Shown here piece after piece: positions 30,576 to 34,309 of a stretch of DNA of 34,309 nt. This stretch comes from JBGPIT01 sp041485125 (GTDB taxonomy: Bacteria > Desulfobacterota > Binatia > UTPRO1): the NCBI GenBank assembly GCA_041485125.1, contig JBGPIT010000010.1, positions 1 to 34,309 of the forward strand, given 5' to 3'. How positions within the stretch are numbered: the stretch's first letter is position 1; each line of letters starts with the position of its first letter. Under the pieces are notes generated by a model. That model had not been told where the DNA came from and ran no database searches. It saw only the letters and a list, made by a program, of their open reading frames with translations. Made by a program: the position numbers and the translations under genes.

Positions 30576-31145
30576 TTGCCGCCGGACGCCGACATCGAGG
30601 CTGGTTTGCTGGCGCGCGTCGCGGCGCGCGACGAGCAGGCGCTCGCCGCCCTCTACGAACGCTTGTCACCGCTCGCCTATGGGCTCGCGCTCCGCATCGC
30701 GGGCGATCCGGATGCCGCCGAGGACGCCGTCCAGGAGGCGTTCCTGCGCATCTGGCGGTCGGCCGAACGCTACGACGGAACGCGCGGCGCACCGCGGCCG
30801 TGGCTGCTGCGCTTGGTGCGGAACGTCGCGATCGACCTGGTGCGGTCGCGCGGCGCGCGCGGGCGCGCGGAGGTGCGGAGCGCGACGCTTCCGGTGGAGG
30901 ATCCCGCGCCGGAGCGGCCGGAGGACCTCGTACAGCGCGCCGAGCGCGCCGATCGGCTGCGGAGGGCGCTTGAAGGGTTGCCGGCCGAGCAGCGGCGCGC
31001 GATCGAGATCGCCTACTTCGAAGGCCTCTCCCACACCGAGATCGCGCGCCGCGAAGGCACGCCGCTCGGCACGGTGAAGACCCGGATCCGCGACGGCGTC
31101 ACCAAGCTGCGCGCGGGTATCTTGGGTGGAGCGATGCATGGCTGA
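30576..31145 (+). CDS. ECF sigma factor, partner of the RskA-like anti-sigma
   Basis: The 189-aa protein has sigma region 2 (LYERLSPLAYGLALRIAGD, then AEDAVQEAFLRIWRSAERYD and PWLLRLVRNVAIDLVRS) and region 4 (LPAEQRRAIEIAYFEGLSHT, then EIARREGTPLGTVKTRIRDG). It is a typical ECF type of the SigK group. The start is a TTG at 30576, preceded by GAGAG; an internal start is possible since no strong ribosome site exists. Its end overlaps the anti-sigma gene by 8 nt, so they are coupled. It is related to the other sigma in the window but belongs to a different anti-sigma class. Confidence 0.92.
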   Translation: MPPDADIEAGLLARVAARDEQALAALYERLSPLAYGLALRIAGDPDAAEDAVQEAFLRIWRSAERYDGTRGAPRPWLLRLVRNVAIDLVRSRGARGRAEVRSATLPVEDPAPERPEDLVQRAERADRLRRALEGLPAEQRRAIEIAYFEGLSHTEIARREGTPLGTVKTRIRDGVTKLRAGILGGAMHG

Positions 31146-31863
31146 CGATCCGATGATCGGCGTCGACGATCGCGAGCTCGACGACGCGGCGCTCGAGGCG
31201 CTTGCCGAGGCGTACGCGGCGCCGCCGCCGCCGCTGCTGCGCGAGCGGCTCCTCGGCGAGGCCCGACGTGACCTCGACGTCGCGCGGGTCGGCCGCGTGA
31301 TGCATCGCTGGCGCATCGTCGGCGCGGTCGCCGCCGGCGCCGCGCTCGCGCTCGGCGTCGTGTTGTCGCGCGAGGCGCGCGTCGCGCGCGTGCGGACCGC
31401 CGAGGTAACGGCGCTCGCGAGCGCCAATTCCGAGCTCACGCGCCGGGTCGAGGAGCAAGCGCAGAGCGTCGCGAGCCTGCGCGAGGCGCTCGCCGCGCAG
31501 GCGCAGGTGCTGCGCGTCGTGGGCGCGCCGCGCACGTTGAGCGCGTCGCTCGAACCGAGCCAAGGCGCGCGCGGCACCGGCCGCATTCTCGTCGACGCGA
31601 AGTCCGGCGAAGCAGCCGTCGTCCTCGCCGGCTTGCCGCCCGCGGGCGCCGACAAAGTGTACGAGCTCTGGGCGATCCGCGGCAGCAACCCGCCCGAGCC
31701 GGCCGGGCTTCTTGCCGTGCCGTCGGAGCAGGCGGTCGCAACCAGGGTCGCGACCGTCGAGCGGCCAGGCGAGGTCACCGCCTTCGCGGTCTCGATCGAG
31801 CCGTCCGGCGGATCGACGTCGCCGACGGGTCCGATCGTCCTCGTCGGGGCGGTGGCGGGCTGA
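31138..31863 (+). CDS. RskA-like transmembrane anti-sigma factor
   Basis: The 241-aa product has an N-terminal cytoplasmic segment (1-57), one membrane helix (about 58-80, RIVGAVAAGAALALGVVLS), a periplasmic coiled-coil (about 90-125) and an RskA-type C-terminal domain (ILVDAKSGEAAVVLAGLPPA, then YELWAIRGSNPPEPAG). This is the anti-sigma-K (RskA) family, which releases its sigma after regulated proteolysis. The usual zinc-binding N-terminal motif is not evident. ATG at 31138 overlaps the sigma gene by 8 nt; TTG 31126 is an alternative. Confidence 0.88.
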   Translation: MADDPMIGVDDRELDDAALEALAEAYAAPPPPLLRERLLGEARRDLDVARVGRVMHRWRIVGAVAAGAALALGVVLSREARVARVRTAEVTALASANSELTRRVEEQAQSVASLREALAAQAQVLRVVGAPRTLSASLEPSQGARGTGRILVDAKSGEAAVVLAGLPPAGADKVYELWAIRGSNPPEPAGLLAVPSEQAVATRVATVERPGEVTAFAVSIEPSGGSTSPTGPIVLVGAVAG

Positions 31864-31905
31864 GCGCCGCGCGACGGACCCGCCGCGTCGTTCACGGCTT
31901 TTTCG

Positions 31906-31935
31906 TTGACAGTGGCCACGCGGCCCGTGGTAGAC
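31906..31935 (+). promoter_or_regulatory. Candidate promoter of the secreted SGNH-repeat gene
   Basis: A perfect TTGACA (31906-31911) is followed after 18 nt by GTAGAC (31930-31935). The leader to the ATG at 32047 would be about 105 nt. Confidence 0.45.
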
Positions 31936-32046
31936 GCACTCTCCCCCACATCTCGTGCCGCGCGTTCGCCGGGTGCCGTCGACGCAGGCCGGAATGTGGC
32001 GGCAACGGCGCGGTTCTCAGCGCGACTCGCACCACGAGGATCGACG

Positions 32047-34309
32047 ATGGACGACAGACGATGGTTTCGGGCCTGGCCAGTGATCGCCGCCCTGCTCCTG
32101 GGCTCGATGGTCGTCGCGCCGCTCGTCGCACACGCGGCGACGGTCGAGACCGACAAGGAGGACTACGCGCCGGGCGACATCGTCACGATCTTCGGCTCCG
32201 GCTGGGAGCCCTTCGAGACCGTCGAGCTCCTCCTCGAGGAGCAACCGGACGTCGACAACGACCGCGTCTTCATCGCCGTCGCCGACGCGAGCGGCGACTT
32301 TCTGAACGACGACTTCATGCTCGAGTGGCACGATTTCCACGTGAGCTTCCTGCTCAGCGCCACCGGACTCTCGTCGGGCTTCACGGCGCAAACGACCTTC
32401 ACGGACGGCATCCTCGCCAACACGGTCGACGCGATCGGCGACAGCATTACGCGTGCCTTCGACGCCGGATCCTGCACCTACGGCGACCAGGTCAGCCGCA
32501 ACTGGGCGACCGGCGACGACCACGGCACCTCGTACTGCGGCGTCGGCAGCGACGGCACGTACAGCCACGCCGAGCGCCTCGAGTGCGCCAAGGGCAGCGA
32601 CGTCATCAACCTGAACGATGCAGCGAGCGGCGGGAACATGCGCGCCGATTTCCAAGCGCAGGCGACCGCGGCGCGCGCGAACCTCTCGGCGCAGGCCGCG
32701 CCGCGCTACGTCGCCGTGCTCATGGGGCACAACGACGCCTGCACCAACACGACGGGGAAGACCGGCAACGGCTGCAGCGGCGACCAGGATCCGAACAATT
32801 ACTGCCGCACCACCAACGCGGCCTTCGAGCGCGAGTTCCGCGACGGCATGGACCAGCTGATCCAGGTGCCGAGCTCGCGCATCCTGGTGTCGGCGCTGGT
32901 GCGGGTCTCGGAGCTCTGCAACTTCGGCTCGAAGTCGAGCTGCGGTATCGGCGCCGTGTTCGGCTCGTGCACCAATCTCTGGCAAGGCTTGGCGTTCATC
33001 AACGGCAACGGCGTGTGCCGCTCGCTCACCGCCGACTGCTCGAACACGCGACGGATCGACATGTACGACACGATCGTCGGGTACAACGAGATTCTCGAGC
33101 GCGTCACGGCGGAGTACGCGGCGATCGCCGCCGGCGGCAGCTCCGCGACCGGTGGGGTGAAGGCCGCGGACATCGGCGTCCGCTACGTCGAGGCGCCGTT
33201 CCACTACAAGTTCACCGCCTCCGAGATCTCGTGCTGCGACTGCTTCCATCCCGACGACGTCGGCCAGGCGAAGCTCGCCGAGGGAACCTGGACCGGGCTG
33301 CAATGCTCGGCCGCGACGCCCTGCTGCGCGGCATCCGCGGATCCGCTCACCAACGCGACGTGCTCCACGACCGACACCACGAGCACATACTCAGGCGGCT
33401 TCTGGGCCGGGAACCCGTGCGGCAACGGCGTCGTTGATCCCGGTGAGGGCTGCGACCTCGGTGCCGCTAACGGCACGCCCGGCACCTGCTGCCTCGGCAA
33501 CTGTCAGCTCGTGAGCTCCGGCACCATGTGTCACGCCTCGACCGGCGGCTGCGATCCGCAGGAGACCTGCAACGGAACCAGCGGCAGCTGCCCGGCCGAC
33601 GTGATCTTGCCGGCGGGCGCGACCTGCCGCGCCTCGGGCGGCATCTGCGACGTGGCCGAGACCTGCGACGGCAGCTCCGGCGCGTGTCCGGCCGACGTGA
33701 AGAGCACCGCGCAATGCCGGGCCGCGAGCGGCGTCTGCGACGTGCCGGAGCTCTGCGACGGCGTGAACGATACCTGCCCGATCAACGCGTTTCGTCCGAG
33801 CACGTTCGAGTGCCGCGCGTCGGCCGGCGTCTGCGATCCCGCCGAGAGCTGCACCGGCATCAGCGCCAACTGTCCGAGCGACGCGAAGCGCATGACCGTC
33901 TGCCGCGCCGCCACCGGCACCTGCGACGTCGCGGAGAGCTGCGACGGCGTCGGCAACGATTGTCCCGCCGACGTGCTGCGCCCGTCCGGGTTCCAGTGCC
34001 GCGCCTCGGCCGGTGGCTGCGACCCGGCGGAGACCTGCGACGGCGTGAGCGGCGCGTGTCCGAGCGACGCGCTCACGTCGAGCGGTACCGTCTGCCGTGC
34101 GGCCGCGGGCGTCTGCGACATCGCCGAGACCTGCTCGGGTTCCTCGGCGGCCTGCCCGGCGGACGCCAAGAGCACCGCGACCTGCCGCGCCTCCGCCGGA
34201 CCGTGCGACGTCGCCGAGACCTGCAACGGCACCGCCAACGACTGCCCGGCCGATGCATTCGAGCCGAGCAGCGTCACGTGCCGCGCCTCCGCGGGCGCGT
34301 GCGATCTCG
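32047..34309 (+). CDS. Secreted SGNH/GDSL-like hydrolase with Cys-rich repeat tail (3' end outside window)
   Basis: The frame is open for 754 codons to the window edge. A signal peptide (1-30, ending VAHA) is followed by a beta-sandwich-like segment (TDKEDYAPGDIVTIFGSGWE, about 36-55). An SGNH-like core then has GDSIT (Ser133), GHND (Asn229) and CFHPDD (His401-Pro402-Asp403) as blocks I, III and V, so it is probably a lipase or esterase. A Cys-rich segment CGNGVVDPGEGCDLG (about 458-485, DUF4215-like) follows. Eight full repeats of 30-32 residues then begin at residue 495, with a ninth cut by the edge. The protein is most likely surface-exposed or secreted. ATG 32047 is preceded by GAGGAT. 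Confidence 0.85.
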   Translation, partial: MDDRRWFRAWPVIAALLLGSMVVAPLVAHAATVETDKEDYAPGDIVTIFGSGWEPFETVELLLEEQPDVDNDRVFIAVADASGDFLNDDFMLEWHDFHVSFLLSATGLSSGFTAQTTFTDGILANTVDAIGDSITRAFDAGSCTYGDQVSRNWATGDDHGTSYCGVGSDGTYSHAERLECAKGSDVINLNDAASGGNMRADFQAQATAARANLSAQAAPRYVAVLMGHNDACTNTTGKTGNGCSGDQDPNNYCRTTNAAFEREFRDGMDQLIQVPSSRILVSALVRVSELCNFGSKSSCGIGAVFGSCTNLWQGLAFINGNGVCRSLTADCSNTRRIDMYDTIVGYNEILERVTAEYAAIAAGGSSATGGVKAADIGVRYVEAPFHYKFTASEISCCDCFHPDDVGQAKLAEGTWTGLQCSAATPCCAASADPLTNATCSTTDTTSTYSGGFWAGNPCGNGVVDPGEGCDLGAANGTPGTCCLGNCQLVSSGTMCHASTGGCDPQETCNGTSGSCPADVILPAGATCRASGGICDVAETCDGSSGACPADVKSTAQCRAASGVCDVPELCDGVNDTCPINAFRPSTFECRASAGVCDPAESCTGISANCPSDAKRMTVCRAATGTCDVAESCDGVGNDCPADVLRPSGFQCRASAGGCDPAETCDGVSGACPSDALTSSGTVCRAAAGVCDIAETCSGSSAACPADAKSTATCRASAGPCDVAETCNGTANDCPADAFEPSSVTCRASAGACDL
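33529..34309 (+). repeat. Eight-plus tandem disintegrin-like Cys-rich coding repeats
   Basis: Each unit of 30 or 32 codons has the pattern C-R-A-x3-x-C-D-x-A-E-x-C-x-G-x4-C-P-x-D, with four cysteines at positions 1, 8, 14 and 21. Unit lengths are 32, 30, 32, 30, 32, 32, 30 and 32 codons, followed by a partial ninth. The DNA copies differ, so this is an old protein repeat rather than a recent DNA expansion. Confidence 0.85.

Noticed and set aside
33531..34277. 248-codon minus-strand repeat-containing frame
   Set aside because: Antisense image of the Cys-rich coding repeats; repetitiveness comes from the real gene.
33529..34309. Regular 90-96-bp periodicity resembling a CRISPR-like or tandem DNA array
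   Set aside because: The period is a multiple of three, the reading frame is intact and divergence is mostly at synonymous or variable positions, so it is a protein repeat.

Overview
The window is a GC-rich, gene-dense bacterial chromosome segment. Its Gram-negative character is shown by a lipid A deacylase (PagL type), a transmembrane DsbD, a SPOR-domain carboxypeptidase and periplasmic L,D-transpeptidases. The class-2 (plant/proteobacterial-type) glutamate-cysteine ligase, an F420-type deazaflavin oxidoreductase, an alkyl-DHAP-synthase-like flavoprotein and a secreted protein with DUF4215-like and disintegrin-like Cys repeats together suggest a deltaproteobacterial-grade lineage such as Myxococcota or Binatota. 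That placement is inference, since no rRNA or marker phylogeny is available. No tRNA, rRNA, insertion sequence, prophage or CRISPR array was seen.

Layout. 1-5.5 kb: the 5' end of a CNNM/CorC-type membrane protein, two small unknowns, and a glutathione-synthesis gene (gshA) followed by an S24/LexA-like protein with a rearranged active site. This pair is flanked by two copies of a small paralogous protein family. 5.5-8.1 kb: cell wall and stress genes, an L,D-transpeptidase divergent from a D,D-carboxypeptidase-SPOR fusion, then a cold-shock protein. 8.1-13.7 kb (minus strand): a tightly coupled five-gene operon of a zincin-like protease, glpD, an alkyl-DHAP-synthase-like FAD enzyme, glpK and a HAD phosphatase. 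It is a glycerol-3-phosphate/DHAP locus with possible ether-lipid output. 13.9-16.3 kb: SDR dehydrogenase, low-molecular-weight phosphatase, CoA-binding protein and NUDIX hydrolase. 16.3-19.3 kb: membrane histidine kinase without a receiver partner, a 77-aa unknown, a lipoprotein L,D-transpeptidase and a flavin reductase. 19.3-22.9 kb: glmU-glmS, the amino-sugar precursor pathway. 23-29 kb: F420-type oxidoreductase, RibB with a degenerate RibA domain, PagL, then dsbD-hslO (redox homeostasis) and a ferritin-like diiron protein. 29-31.9 kb: two head-to-head ECF sigma/anti-sigma pairs (ChrR-like cupin and RskA-like). 32-34.3 kb: a secreted SGNH-type hydrolase with a long Cys-rich repeat tail that runs off the window.

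Themes. Cell envelope construction recurs throughout (GlmU/GlmS, carboxypeptidase, two L,D-transpeptidases, PagL, glycerolipid genes). Redox and stress handling is the second theme (GshA, DsbD, Hsp33, cold shock, two ECF modules). Several convergent gene pairs are separated by strong inverted repeats. Several starts lack a Shine-Dalgarno sequence and sit 6-8 nt behind a -10-like hexamer, which suggests leaderless mRNAs.
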